A DNA stretch of 64,000 nucleotides from Ruegeria sp. PrR005. Lineage in GTDB: Bacteria; Pseudomonadota; Alphaproteobacteria; Rhodobacterales; Rhodobacteraceae. Below the pieces are notes generated by a model. That model had not been told where the DNA came from, searched no databases, and worked only from the letters and a program-made list of their open reading frames with translations. Where the stretch lies: the NCBI RefSeq assembly GCF_010500245.1, contig NZ_JAAGOX010000057.1, positions 124,001 to 188,000 of the forward strand, read 5' to 3'. Position numbers and translations under genes: made by a program. Shown piece after piece: positions 20,541 to 30,141 of this stretch; position 1 is the first letter of the stretch; every line of letters begins with the position of its first letter.

Positions 20541-22568
20541 ATGAAACTTCCTTCTGTTTGCCCATTGGATTGCCCCGACACGTGCAGCCTGTCGGTCACC
20601 GTCGAAAACACCCGCATAACAAAGGTCGCAGGAAGCGATGCAAATCCCTTCACCGCCAATGTCATCTGCAACAAGGTCGCGCGCTATTATCCCGACTTCG
20701 TACATGGAAAGGCCCGTCTGACCCGCCCGCTCCGGCGGATCGGGCCACGCGGGTCGGGCAGGTTCGAGCCGATCGACTGGAACACGGCCCTTGACCTGGT
20801 CCATGCCGGGTTTTCCCGCGCGATTGCCGAGCATGGACCGCAATCCGTTCTGCCCTTCAACTATGCCGGCCCGCATGGCGAACTGGCCGGCGGCTCGATG
20901 GACCGGCGGTTCTTTTATCGGCTGGGTGCAACAATGCTGGACCGAGGGCCGCTGTGCGGAGGCGTGCGCGGCACAGCATATTCAAGTCTTTTTGGCCCTG
21001 CTCCCGGCATGCCCCCGGAACAGGCCGTGCATTCCGATCTGGTTCTTGTCTGGGGCAACAATGTCACCGTCTCCAATCTCCATCTGATGCGGGTCCTGAA
21101 ACAGGTCCGGGCGGCAGGCGGTCGGGTCGTGGTGATCGATCCAAAGCGGATCAAGCTGGCCGAGCAGTGCGATCTGTTCCTCCAGATCCAGCCGGGGACG
21201 GACGTGGTGCTGGCACTGGCACTGGCGACCGAGCTTGAGCGCCGTCAGGTACTGGATACGGCCTTCATCGACCAATGGGTGGCCGGGGCCGCCCCCTATC
21301 TGGAGCAAGCGCGCCGCTTCGGCGTTACCGATGTCGAACAGGCCTGCGGACTGACCGCGGTTCAGTTTCACATGCTGGCGGATTGGATCGCCGGGGCGCG
21401 AAACATGGCGACTTCGCTGGGCAACGGGATCGAGCGCGGCTGTTCCGGCGGCTCGGGCCTGCGCGCCGCGATGGCGATCAACGCGCTCATGGGCCAGCAC
21501 GGGCGGCAGGGCGCGGGCGTGATCGCCAAGCCGGGCTCGGCCTTTCCTCGCACCACCACGCGCCTGCATGGCGACCATCTGAAGCGGCCCGGGACACGGG
21601 TCTTCAACATCGTGGATGTCGCCGAAAAACTTCTCGACGACACGCTGGACCCGCCGGTCAAGGCGTTGATGATCTACAATCACAACCCGGTTGCCACCCA
21701 CCCCGATCAGACCGCTCTCTTGCGCGGGCTAGAGCGCGAGGAGCTGTTCAGTGTTGGCGCGGATGTGGTGATGACCGACAGCATGGCCTTTTGCGATGTT
21801 GTCCTGCCTGCGGCGAGCCATTTCGAATATGCCGATATCTACGGCGCTTATGGCCAGACCTGGCTGCAACGGGCAGACCCCGTTATTCCGCCTGTGGGCG
21901 ACAGTCTTCCCAATACCGAGATTTTCCGCCGTCTGGCCGCGCGGTTCGGATATGACGAGCCAGAGTTCCGGGACACGGACCAAGACTTGATGGATCAGGC
22001 GATGAATGGTGCCGACCCGCGGCTAGAGGGCATCGCCCCCAGCGCCCTGCCCACCGACCGGGCGCTGGATATGGGGCGCCGTGACGGCGCGCCGCTCATC
22101 ATGTGCGACACCGTTCTTCCGGCCACGCCCTCGGGTAGGATCGAGCTGTTCAGCCAGGACCTGGAACAGCGGTTCGGATGCGGTGTCCCGGTCTATCGGC
22201 CCGCCAAACCCGATCTGCCCTTTACCCTGATTTCCCCCAGTTCGGCAAAACGAACCAACGCGACCTTTGGCGGTCACGCTGACAGCCTTGGCCCCGAACA
22301 GGTCGAGATACACCCCGAGGATGCCGAGCGGCTGGGGCTGTCGGATGGAGAGCGTGTGCGTGTCAGCAATGCCCGGGGCGCCGTTGAGCTGGTTCTCTCG
22401 GTAACCGACGCAACCCGGCCCGGTGTGCTCTATAGCCCCAAGGGAACCTGGCGGCAAAGCTCTGCCACCGGGCTTACCGTGAATGCGCTGATCCCGGCCG
22501 ACCTGCGTGCCGACATAGAGCGGGGCGCGGTGTACAATGAAACCTTTGTCGAGGTGCGCCGGGCCTAG
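20541..22568 (+). CDS. Molybdopterin-dependent oxidoreductase with 4Fe-4S site
   Basis: A 675-residue cytosolic enzyme of the DMSO reductase superfamily, with no twin-arginine signal. The N-terminus carries a 4Fe-4S motif (CPLDCPDTC, with the fourth Cys in ICNK at residue 42). Molybdopterin-binding segments follow: VLVWGNNVTVSN near 170, VIDPKRIKLAEQCD near 200, NHNPVATHP near 378, and the C-terminal dinucleotide-binding domain (residues 555-665). It is a stand-alone gene with no iron-sulfur or membrane partner next to it, so electron acceptor and substrate are unclear. ATG at 20541 is used; a TTG directly before it is in frame. Confidence 0.85.
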   Translation: MKLPSVCPLDCPDTCSLSVTVENTRITKVAGSDANPFTANVICNKVARYYPDFVHGKARLTRPLRRIGPRGSGRFEPIDWNTALDLVHAGFSRAIAEHGPQSVLPFNYAGPHGELAGGSMDRRFFYRLGATMLDRGPLCGGVRGTAYSSLFGPAPGMPPEQAVHSDLVLVWGNNVTVSNLHLMRVLKQVRAAGGRVVVIDPKRIKLAEQCDLFLQIQPGTDVVLALALATELERRQVLDTAFIDQWVAGAAPYLEQARRFGVTDVEQACGLTAVQFHMLADWIAGARNMATSLGNGIERGCSGGSGLRAAMAINALMGQHGRQGAGVIAKPGSAFPRTTTRLHGDHLKRPGTRVFNIVDVAEKLLDDTLDPPVKALMIYNHNPVATHPDQTALLRGLEREELFSVGADVVMTDSMAFCDVVLPAASHFEYADIYGAYGQTWLQRADPVIPPVGDSLPNTEIFRRLAARFGYDEPEFRDTDQDLMDQAMNGADPRLEGIAPSALPTDRALDMGRRDGAPLIMCDTVLPATPSGRIELFSQDLEQRFGCGVPVYRPAKPDLPFTLISPSSAKRTNATFGGHADSLGPEQVEIHPEDAERLGLSDGERVRVSNARGAVELVLSVTDATRPGVLYSPKGTWRQSSATGLTVNALIPADLRADIERGAVYNETFVEVRRA

Positions 22569-23272
22569 GCCCGGCATGCCGCCAGACCATACCGTTGTCT
22601 TCCCTCGGCATCGAAGTTCTCCGGCAAAAGCCAGGTTTCAAAACCCCGTTTCACCTTAGGCCAGTCCCGGTCGAGGATCGAAAACCAGGCGGTATCGCGA
22701 TTGCGCCCCTTATAGACAACCGCCTGCTCGAACAGGCCGTCATAGCGGAAGCCCAAACGCGACGCGGCCCGGCGCGATGCCGCATTGAGCGCGTCGCACT
22801 TCCATTCATAGCGGCGATAGCCGAGATCATCAAAGGCATGTGCCATCATCAGGAACATGGCCTCGGTCGCGGCGGGCGTCCTTTGCAGAATGGGCGCAAA
22901 GGCGATGCCACCCACCTCGATCACCCCATGCTCGGGTTGAACGCGCATGAAACTTGCAATCCCAGAGGCGCGTCCGCTCGCAAGGTCCAGAATGGAATAA
23001 TAAACGGGATCGTCGCCCTGGCTCATCGTCGCAAGAAACGCGGCGAACGCGGCCTGCCCGCCGAAAGGGCCAAAGGGCATATAGGTCCAAGAACGGCCTT
23101 CGACGTCCGCTGCAAAGGCGTGCCACAGGTCCTCCGCATGCCGGGCCACATCGAGCGGTTCCAGCCGTGCGAACCGTCCCTCCAACACGCGCCGATCCGG
23201 GCGCGAACGCGGCTGCCACTCAGGCAGGGCAAATCCGATGGGCTGACCCAGAAGATTTATCTCGTGATCCAT
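22565..23272 (-). CDS. GNAT family N-acetyltransferase
   Basis: A 235-residue acetyltransferase of the RimJ/RimL-like GNAT group (Acetyltransf_3 type). It has the typical strands LEGRFARLEPLD near residue 33, EVGGIAFAPILQRTPAATEAM near residue 125 with the acetyl-CoA loop, and CDALNAASRRAASRLGFRYDG near residue 165. ATG at 23272 gives the normal N-terminus MDHEINLLGQPIGF. Its stop overlaps that of the molybdopterin oxidoreductase by 4 nt. It is divergent from a MocR-type regulator, which could regulate it. Substrate unknown. Confidence 0.85.
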   Translation of the reverse strand: MDHEINLLGQPIGFALPEWQPRSRPDRRVLEGRFARLEPLDVARHAEDLWHAFAADVEGRSWTYMPFGPFGGQAAFAAFLATMSQGDDPVYYSILDLASGRASGIASFMRVQPEHGVIEVGGIAFAPILQRTPAATEAMFLMMAHAFDDLGYRRYEWKCDALNAASRRAASRLGFRYDGLFEQAVVYKGRNRDTAWFSILDRDWPKVKRGFETWLLPENFDAEGRQRYGLAACRA

Positions 23273-23362
23273 GATCCACTCTCTAACTTGTTTCAGCCTG
23301 TTTGCAGGCAAACCGGTGCGCCGTTAATATCCAACATCAAATCAAATCAGCAGACCAATTCC

Positions 23363-24763
23363 ATGCCGCAAACCTCCTGGCCCGCCATATCCATCGACCG
23401 GCAGGACCCCTTGCCGGTCTTCGAGCAGATCTGTGCCGCGATCCGGTCGCGCGCGATTTCGGGCGAATTACCCGCCGGCAGCCGGATGCCGCCGACACGG
23501 GCTTTGGCCACCGAACTGGGTGTGTCGCGGTCGACCGTTGTCACCGCCTATGATCAGTTGGTGGCCGAAGGGTACCTGAAGGCGCGGCAAGGCTCCGGTT
23601 TTCTGGTCTGCACGATGGGCGAGGTCGAACTGTCGGCGCGGCCAGATGCCCGTACCGCGTCCGCGCCACCTGCCTCGCCGGGCCCACGCCCGTTTGTCGC
23701 CGGGACACCGGACATGCGGTTGTTTCCCTACAGACAATGGGCAAAGACGGTGGCCCGGCTCTGCCGCTCGAACCCGCAGGCTATGTTCAGCGCCGGGGAC
23801 CAGTTTGGAAACCCCGCCTTGCGCGAGGCCATAGCCGCGCATCTGCGGGACTGGCGCGGCATCGACGTAGCTCCAGATCAGGTGATCGTGACCGCCGGGG
23901 CCACCGATGCACTGGAATTGTGCATGCGAACCCTTGCCGAACCGGGCGATTCCATCGCGCTTGAATCTCCCGGATATCCGCCGCTTTTCGCCTTTTCCGC
24001 GGCGCAGGGGTTGCAGCCCGTTTTTTTGCCGATCGATGCCGAGGGGGCCTCTTTGCCCGGCCCCGCAACCCAGGCCCGGCTCGCAATTCTCACGCCCTCG
24101 CATCAGTACCCCCTCGGCGGGGCGATGTCGCCCAGCCGACGCCGCGCCTTTGTCAACTGGGCACAATCATCCGGCGGTTGGATCATCGAGGACGACTACG
24201 ACAGCGAATTCCGTTACTCCGGTCGGCCGATCCCTGCGATGGCGGGGGGCGACACGCTGGGCCGCACGATCTATGTGGGCTCGTTTTCCAAGATCTTCTC
24301 GAACGCATTGCGCCTTGGTTATCTGGTAACCCCCGAGATACTCACCGACCGGTTTCGCGCCACGCTCCGCCGATTTGGCCTGCACGCAAGTTCGATGCCC
24401 CAGCAAGTTCTGGCCGAGTTCATGTCAAGCGGCGAGTTCTACCGGCATCTGCGCCGCGTGCGCCGGATCTATGGCGAGCGTCGGCGCTTTCTGTTGGACC
24501 GGCTGGCGCGGGATTTCGCCCGTTACGGTACAGCCGCCGACCATCAGGCCGGAATGCAGACGGTGCTACACCTGCGGCCAGGGCTGGACGATGCCGCACT
24601 GGCCGAGCGCGCCCGCGCATCGGGGCTGACCGTCTCCGCCCTCTCAGGCTATTGCGCGGTACCGGGGCGCGGCAATGGTCTGGTCCTGGGGTTCTGCGCC
24701 TTTTCCGAGGTCGAGATGGCTCCGGCCCTCGACACCCTGCGCGACCTGCTGGCGACCGCATGA
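23363..24763 (+). CDS. MocR/PdxR-type GntR regulator with aminotransferase-like domain
   Basis: A 466-residue regulator. Residues 1-75 form a GntR winged helix (PPTRALATELGVSRSTVVTAYDQL), and residues 110-465 a fold-type I aminotransferase-like domain that normally binds PLP; the PLP Lys is in VGSFSKIFSNALRLGYL near residue 313. Such proteins sense PLP or PLP plus a small amine. It is divergent from the GNAT gene; the 90 nt between them hold a palindrome GCCTG-TTTG-CAGGC (23296-23309) and two TGTTT half sites 10 nt apart, possible operator parts. It may control the GNAT gene, itself, or vitamin B6 supply. Confidence 0.88.
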   Translation: MPQTSWPAISIDRQDPLPVFEQICAAIRSRAISGELPAGSRMPPTRALATELGVSRSTVVTAYDQLVAEGYLKARQGSGFLVCTMGEVELSARPDARTASAPPASPGPRPFVAGTPDMRLFPYRQWAKTVARLCRSNPQAMFSAGDQFGNPALREAIAAHLRDWRGIDVAPDQVIVTAGATDALELCMRTLAEPGDSIALESPGYPPLFAFSAAQGLQPVFLPIDAEGASLPGPATQARLAILTPSHQYPLGGAMSPSRRRAFVNWAQSSGGWIIEDDYDSEFRYSGRPIPAMAGGDTLGRTIYVGSFSKIFSNALRLGYLVTPEILTDRFRATLRRFGLHASSMPQQVLAEFMSSGEFYRHLRRVRRIYGERRRFLLDRLARDFARYGTAADHQAGMQTVLHLRPGLDDAALAERARASGLTVSALSGYCAVPGRGNGLVLGFCAFSEVEMAPALDTLRDLLATA

Positions 24764-24775
24764 TCCGAATGCGAA

Positions 24776-24806
24776 ACGGGCCCGCACCGTTACGGCACAG
24801 GCCCGT
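24776..24806. terminator. Hairpin between convergent genes
   Basis: A perfect 7-bp inverted repeat (ACGGGCC ... GGCCCGT) with a 17-nt loop lies between the MocR-type gene and the BCCT gene, which converge. There is no strong T run, so efficiency is uncertain. Confidence 0.45.
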
Positions 24807-24850
24807 CTGCTTGGGTCGCGGCCGGGCAGAGAACCGCCCGGCAGATCGGC

Positions 24851-26686
24851 TCATTCCGCCGGCTTGCCCACGATCAGGCCCAGCTTTTCACGCTTGCCAT
24901 CGCGATATAGCGCTTTGGCCAGCGAGATGCACATCAGACCCATCACCACGGTGAAGGGCAACGCACCGATGATCATTGCGCTCTTCAGCGCCTCCATCGG
25001 GTCGGCACCGCCATTGGTCTTGCCCGCGATCAGCAGTGTGCCGATCACGGCGGTCAGGATCAGGCCCCAGACGATCTTGTGCTTGTTGCCGACCTCCTGA
25101 TCGCCGCCCGACATGATCGTGTTCATCACCAGGATGCCCGAGTCAGCAGAGGTGACCAGGAAGGTCATGATCAGCACGACGCACATCACCGTGATCGCCG
25201 ACAGGAATCCGCCCGACAGCATCTGACCCAGGGTCACGAACAGCTTTGCGGTGTTGGACGCGCCGATGATGGCACCATTGGCACCGCCGGTCAGTTCCAG
25301 ATCGATGGCCGTACCGCCCAGGATGGTCATCCAGGCAAAGCAGACCAGCGCCGGGGCGAACAGGCAGCCGACGATGAACTCACGCACCGTGCGACCGCGC
25401 GAGATACGCGCCAGGAACAGACCCACGAAGGGCGAGAAGGCAATCCACCAGGCCCAGTAGAAGGTGGTCCAGCCTGCCTGCCAGCCGAACTGACGTCCCG
25501 GCTCGCCTGCGGCATAGGCTGCGGCAAGAACCTCGTCGGAAAGGGCTGCCGCCTCGCCTTCGAGACTGGACTTGAACCCTTCGAACGAACCCCAGGCATT
25601 GGTCGCCCCGCCGCGCAGCGCATCGGCATAGGGGGCGGCCTCGGCCGGCAGTGCGGCCACAAAATCGGCCGGATCCTGCGGACCATAGGCGCCGAAGCTG
25701 ATCGAGAGGAAATTCAGCAGGTAATCCATCAGGGCCGAGGCGTAGGTCGTCATGGCGAACAGGAACGAGCCAAACAGCACAAAGGTGAAGAGCAGGACCA
25801 GCGACAGAACCAGGTTGAGGTTGGACAGGTATTTCACACCCCGGCCCACACCCGAAACCGCCGAGATGATCGACAGACCCATGATCACCACCAGACCGGC
25901 GATCAGGCCGACGGTGCCCGGAGCAGGCGCCTCGCCGGTCATGTCCATCATCCATTCCATGCCGGTGATCGCGTACATGCCGTCGATGAATTGCGAGACA
26001 CCAAAGCCGATGGTCACCGACACACCCAGGATGGTGGCCAGCACGCCCAGCACGTCGACCACATGGCCCAGGAACCCGTTCATCAGCGACCCGAACAGCG
26101 GTGTCAGCGCCGAACGGATGGTCAGCGGCATGTCACGGGTATAGGCGTAATAGGCCAACGCCAGACCCGTCACTACATAGATCGCCCAGGCGTGAAAGCC
26201 GTAATGGGCAAAGGTATAGCGATAGGCCGATTGCAGCGCCTCCTCGGTATTGCCGACAACCGCGCCCGATACCACGACCGGATTCGATCCCCACAGGCCC
26301 AGCGGTTCAGCGGTGGCGAACACCATCAGGCCGACACCCAGACCGGCGCCGAACATCATCGAGAACCAGGAGAAGTTGGAAAACTCGGTGCCCTCCCCCG
26401 GTCGACCCATGATCCGCTTGCCGGTCTGCGGCAAGGCCGCCAGCACGAACAGGAAGACGGCAAAGAAACCGACGATGACAATGTAGAAGACGTTGAAATC
26501 CTCCAGCAGCCGCCAGTTCAGGCTGCCCAGCACGCCGTTTGCGTTGGCAGGCCAGACAAGGGCCCAAAGGACAAGGCCGACCATGATCGCCTTGGAGAAT
26601 AGCGCGATTTCGACGCTATGCCCTTGGTAGAAACCGGACGCGGCCCTTTTGACCTCGATCTCGGTGAATGGTGGTTTGATAGACAT
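24851..26686 (-). CDS. BCCT family betaine/carnitine/choline-type transporter
   Basis: A 611-residue inner membrane carrier with about 12 transmembrane helices. The BCCT signature is clear near residue 400: GWTTFYWAWWIAFSPFVG followed by ARISRGRTVREF. BCCT carriers import quaternary ammonium or related zwitterions with Na+ or H+. The ATG at 26686 is preceded by GGGAGGGA, a strong binding site, so it is preferred over an upstream in-frame start. It lies 107 nt after the Ldh2-family gene on the same strand and is probably the uptake step for the substrate of the upstream catabolic genes, possibly with its own promoter. Substrate specificity cannot be read from the sequence. Confidence 0.92.
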   Translation of the reverse strand: MSIKPPFTEIEVKRAASGFYQGHSVEIALFSKAIMVGLVLWALVWPANANGVLGSLNWRLLEDFNVFYIVIVGFFAVFLFVLAALPQTGKRIMGRPGEGTEFSNFSWFSMMFGAGLGVGLMVFATAEPLGLWGSNPVVVSGAVVGNTEEALQSAYRYTFAHYGFHAWAIYVVTGLALAYYAYTRDMPLTIRSALTPLFGSLMNGFLGHVVDVLGVLATILGVSVTIGFGVSQFIDGMYAITGMEWMMDMTGEAPAPGTVGLIAGLVVIMGLSIISAVSGVGRGVKYLSNLNLVLSLVLLFTFVLFGSFLFAMTTYASALMDYLLNFLSISFGAYGPQDPADFVAALPAEAAPYADALRGGATNAWGSFEGFKSSLEGEAAALSDEVLAAAYAAGEPGRQFGWQAGWTTFYWAWWIAFSPFVGLFLARISRGRTVREFIVGCLFAPALVCFAWMTILGGTAIDLELTGGANGAIIGASNTAKLFVTLGQMLSGGFLSAITVMCVVLIMTFLVTSADSGILVMNTIMSGGDQEVGNKHKIVWGLILTAVIGTLLIAGKTNGGADPMEALKSAMIIGALPFTVVMGLMCISLAKALYRDGKREKLGLIVGKPAE

Positions 26687-26793
26687 GCGATCCCTCCCTG
26701 ACACAAGAATTTGGTTGTCTTAGCGGTCCCGCAGCGGTCAGAGCGACACAGGACCGGTGGTCTTTGACTTATTAGCGACGTCCGAAATGCCGC

Positions 26794-27807
26794 TTATCCG
26801 GCGATGATCTTCTCGATCCGCTCCAGTGTGGCGCAACTGACGGCGACTCCCGCCTCACGTGCATGAAGGCGGCGTGCCCGGCGCCCATCGCCAGGCAAGC
26901 GCGCGTTGTCCTGATCGTGGACCGCAGCGGTCAGCCGTGCGATCAACGGTGCGAACCGGTCGCCCGAGGTCGCGCCCGGGTCGATCGCAAGAAAGAACTG
27001 GCCGGTGCGGGGCGGCCCGCCCGCCGTGCCGGAAAACGGCGAGGCATCGATCCCCAGCGTGGCGCCGGTCAGCGCCGCGGCCATGGTCTCGACCAGCAGG
27101 GCAACCCCCACCCCCTTGTAGCCGCCCGACGGCGCCATCGAACCTTTCAGTCCGACCTCGGGGTCGGTGGTCGGGTTGCCTTCGGCATCCAGCGCCCAGC
27201 CGACCGGGATCGGCTTGCCCTCGCGGGCACGCTTCATCACTTCGCTCTTGGCAATGGTGCTGGCGCTCTGATCGATCAGGAACGCCGGTTCGCCATTCTC
27301 GCCCGGCACCGCCAGCGAGAACGGGTTGGTGCCGACCACCGGTTTCGATCCTCCCGAGGGCGCGATTGAGGCGGGCGCGTTGGTAAAGCCCAGACCTACC
27401 AGCCCTTCACGGGCCAGACGGGCGGTGTGATAGCCCAGCACGCCGCAGTTATAGCTGTTGCGGATCGCCAGCGCGGCTACGCCTTGACTGCGTGCCAGCG
27501 GTATCAGTTGATCAAAGCCAAGGTCGATGGCGGCATGGGCAAACCCGGTCGCCGCATCCGCGGTCAGCACCGATGGCGCGGGACGGTCGAGCCGGGGTTC
27601 GGCCCGCCCGTCGACCTTGCCGCATTGCACATGCTCGCAATAGATCGGGATGTAGAGCAACCCGTGGCTGGCGATACCGTCGGCCTCGGTCGCGGCGGTG
27701 GCCACGGCCAATGGCCGGGCATTGGCCTCGGAGGTGCCAGCGGCCACCAATGCGCGAAAGCTCAGATCTTCGATCTCGTCCAGGCTCAGGGTGCGGGTTT
27801 CGGTCAT
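26794..27807 (-). CDS. Ldh2/MDH2 family NAD(P)-dependent dehydrogenase
   Basis: A 337-residue enzyme of the malate/L-lactate dehydrogenase-2 family, which also includes delta1-piperideine-2-carboxylate/delta1-pyrroline-2-carboxylate reductases (DpkA), ureidoglycolate and sulfolactate dehydrogenases. Seen are the catalytic-type His in EADGIASHGLLYIP near residue 48, the loop SYNCGVLGYHTARLA near residue 127 and GTNPFSLAVPG near residue 165. It follows the DUF3726 gene by 12 nt in the same operon. The aldehyde dehydrogenase and BCCT neighbours make reduction or oxidation of a cyclic imino or N-methylated acid plausible, but this is inference. Confidence 0.88.
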   Translation of the reverse strand: MTETRTLSLDEIEDLSFRALVAAGTSEANARPLAVATAATEADGIASHGLLYIPIYCEHVQCGKVDGRAEPRLDRPAPSVLTADAATGFAHAAIDLGFDQLIPLARSQGVAALAIRNSYNCGVLGYHTARLAREGLVGLGFTNAPASIAPSGGSKPVVGTNPFSLAVPGENGEPAFLIDQSASTIAKSEVMKRAREGKPIPVGWALDAEGNPTTDPEVGLKGSMAPSGGYKGVGVALLVETMAAALTGATLGIDASPFSGTAGGPPRTGQFFLAIDPGATSGDRFAPLIARLTAAVHDQDNARLPGDGRRARRLHAREAGVAVSCATLERIEKIIAG

Positions 27808-27819
27808 GGCGTCCTCGCT

Positions 27820-28452
27820 TCAGTCATTGTCGGAAAGCCCCGCGCCCGCGCCCTTTAACCGGGATTCCTCGGTTGCGGGGGCATAGGTGCGATGGGCAAG
27901 GCGGTTCAGGGTGGCCCAGGCCTCGGGTGCAGGCTGGGCGCGGCTGCGGATCGGCGTTGCAGAGCCGATCTCGCCGCCTGGTGTCACCTCGACCAGAGGC
28001 GCAAGCTCCGGCGCCGTGCCGGAAAGGTCGAGCGCCGCGCCATCGGTGACGGCACCGCCGCCCTCCCAGCGCAGGGTGACCGGGCGGCCGATCTGTTGCG
28101 CGATCAGCGCGGCAAAGGGCATCAGCAGCGCGGGCCGGGCCACTTGTTGCAGCCGGAACCCTGCATCGGACAGCTCTGCCGCGCGGTCAGACAGCGCCGC
28201 GCCAGCCGCCAGCGGGCAGAGCATTCCGCCCGACGCGACCCAGGTCGCGCCGTTAGTGTCAGGAGAAAGATCGGCAAGCGACACCCTGTCGATCCGGGTC
28301 AGCAGCCCGGCCAGCTCGGCACAGGCATCCAGATCATGGGCGGCGAGCCAGCGGGTCGCCTTGGCCGCCTCTTCCGCAAGGCCCCAGGGATAGCCCGCGC
28401 CGCGCGCAGCACGCTTGGCGGTGGCCTCGATCTCGTTGAGGGAAAAGCTCAT
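27820..28452 (-). CDS. DUF3726 family protein
   Basis: A 210-residue protein beginning MSFSLNEIEATAKRAARGAG and WGLAEEAAKATRWLA, the hallmark of DUF3726. There is no signal peptide, membrane helix or Cys/His metal cluster. Its function is unknown to me. The start overlaps the stop of the 562-residue gene (ATGA), so both are probably made in fixed ratio and may be subunits or sequential enzymes. The strict neighbourhood with the dehydrogenases suggests a role in the same catabolic route. Confidence 0.8.
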   Translation of the reverse strand: MSFSLNEIEATAKRAARGAGYPWGLAEEAAKATRWLAAHDLDACAELAGLLTRIDRVSLADLSPDTNGATWVASGGMLCPLAAGAALSDRAAELSDAGFRLQQVARPALLMPFAALIAQQIGRPVTLRWEGGGAVTDGAALDLSGTAPELAPLVEVTPGGEIGSATPIRSRAQPAPEAWATLNRLAHRTYAPATEESRLKGAGAGLSDND

Positions 28453-30137
28453 GCCGGCACCTCCGGGTAAACCCAGTCATCCGCCGTCTCGGGCGAGAGT
28501 TCCTCGGGGTATGGCGCACCCGCATACATGCAGATCCGCACCCAGCGGTCCGAACGGGGATCGAAATGGATGGCGCCAAAGAAGGCCAACTTTGCCCGCA
28601 ACATGTCGATGGGCAGCACCGAGGCGCTGATCGTGTTGTCGTGGATCTCGCCATAAGGGGCCAATCGGCTCATCTGGGCACGGCGCACGGTGTGGCGGTG
28701 TTCGGGATGGGCCAGCAGGAACTCGGCCACCGGACGGGAGCCCTCCCAACTGGCCAGCGCGGCATGTGCCGCCGCCGCATCGCGGGCCGGGGCCAGCGGC
28801 TGTTCGTACTCGGCAATCGGCTCGTCGAACCGCTCGCCCAGACGCGGCTCCAGCTTCTCCTCGGAGACATACCAGGCGCGGGCGCAGTTTTCGGGCGCCG
28901 TCCAGTTCAGGTCAAAGGCCCAGGCGTAGCTGGCGGCGATCAGCGCGCGCAGCTCCGAAATCGGCATCGCTCCGTCGATACGAAACGCACCCGGATTGCC
29001 ATCAGCCATGCAGCTGGCCAGACCGTCCACCAGATCGGGATAGGGTTCGAGGATCAGCGAGGCGACCAGTTCCTGCCCCTCCTCGCTGAGCGCGCCCTCG
29101 GCCCAGCGCATCAGCCGATCCCAGGGGTGATCGTTCAGCTGGTCGTCGCCCGCCACATGGCGCGAGAGCACCTCCATGTCGCGGCGCAGATCGGCCAGCT
29201 TGGCCTGTTGAATCGGGTGCTCCGAGCGCCACTGGCCCAGCGACACCTCGCTGCGCCGAAGCATCTGGCGAAATTGCGCGGCCGCGTCGGGGCTGGCGGT
29301 AGCGACACTGCGCACGCGGGCAATCGCCTCTTCCCGGGCCATGACCCAGTTATTGAACAGGACCGGGTGGTTGACGATATAGGGCGCCATGCCCAGACCG
29401 GTGGAGTTGCCGATGCCCATCCGCCGGGCCAGCGCCGGGTCCAGATCGACCGCGCCTTCGCCACCCTTGGCCCGCGCCATGTGCTGCACCAGATCACGCA
29501 CGAAAACACGGGTCAGATAGACCGACAGCATCTCGGCCTGGAACGGCACCTGCATCTCGGGGCGGTCGGCAATCTGCTCACGATCCGCCGCCCCCAGTTT
29601 GCCCGAACCATAGACGGCGGTGGTGCGCATCAGATAGCCCACCTTGTCGATTTCGGCGCGGTCGGGCTGTTGCCCGCTGGCCAGCGCGTCGACCACATGC
29701 GCCCAGAGCCGCACCGACCGGTTAGCCCTGCTGACCGATATCTCGCTTTCGCTGACCCGGCCCGCCTCTTGCAGCGGCACGTTCTGCGACAGCCGCGCGA
29801 TATCATCCTCGGTCGGGATGCCGTCGAACAGGGTGAATGTCGCATCCCAGGCGGTGGCGATCACCCGGTCCGAACGCATCTCGGGCGGCAGGTCATGGGC
29901 AAAGGCCACCAGTGAATAGGCACGGTCGGGCCCCTGCGCGGTATAGACCGCATGCCCCACGCCCGCCGCGTCGATGCCGAACACGGGGCGCGAAAAGCTC
30001 CAGTTCTCGCGCGCCATGCGCCGGGTCAGGATGCGCATGAAGCTGAGGCGGCATTGATGCAGCGAACCCAGCCGTGACAGCCGCATGACTGTTGCCGGAT
30101 CCCTGCGCTGGATTTGCCTGTTCGGGGCGGTGTCCAT
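28449..30137 (-). CDS. Uncharacterised 562-residue protein of the betaine-type operon
   Basis: I do not recognise this family. It is a soluble, largely helical protein of 562 residues with no signal peptide. Notable stretches are LHQCRLSFMRILTRRM near residue 23, the Gly/Asn-rich RRMGIGNSTGLGMAPYIVNH near residue 245, and a C-terminal part with WVRICMYAG. There is no Rossmann, PLP, flavin or iron-sulfur motif that I can see. ATG at 30137 has AGGA 6 nt upstream and lies 4 nt after the dipeptidase-like stop; an in-frame start 33 nt upstream would overlap that gene. It may be the ring-cleaving or demethylating enzyme of the pathway, which is otherwise missing from the operon; this is a hypothesis from exclusion only. 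Confidence 0.8.
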   Translation of the reverse strand: MDTAPNRQIQRRDPATVMRLSRLGSLHQCRLSFMRILTRRMARENWSFSRPVFGIDAAGVGHAVYTAQGPDRAYSLVAFAHDLPPEMRSDRVIATAWDATFTLFDGIPTEDDIARLSQNVPLQEAGRVSESEISVSRANRSVRLWAHVVDALASGQQPDRAEIDKVGYLMRTTAVYGSGKLGAADREQIADRPEMQVPFQAEMLSVYLTRVFVRDLVQHMARAKGGEGAVDLDPALARRMGIGNSTGLGMAPYIVNHPVLFNNWVMAREEAIARVRSVATASPDAAAQFRQMLRRSEVSLGQWRSEHPIQQAKLADLRRDMEVLSRHVAGDDQLNDHPWDRLMRWAEGALSEEGQELVASLILEPYPDLVDGLASCMADGNPGAFRIDGAMPISELRALIAASYAWAFDLNWTAPENCARAWYVSEEKLEPRLGERFDEPIAEYEQPLAPARDAAAAHAALASWEGSRPVAEFLLAHPEHRHTVRRAQMSRLAPYGEIHDNTISASVLPIDMLRAKLAFFGAIHFDPRSDRWVRICMYAGAPYPEELSPETADDWVYPEVPA

Positions 30138-30141
30138 CTCT

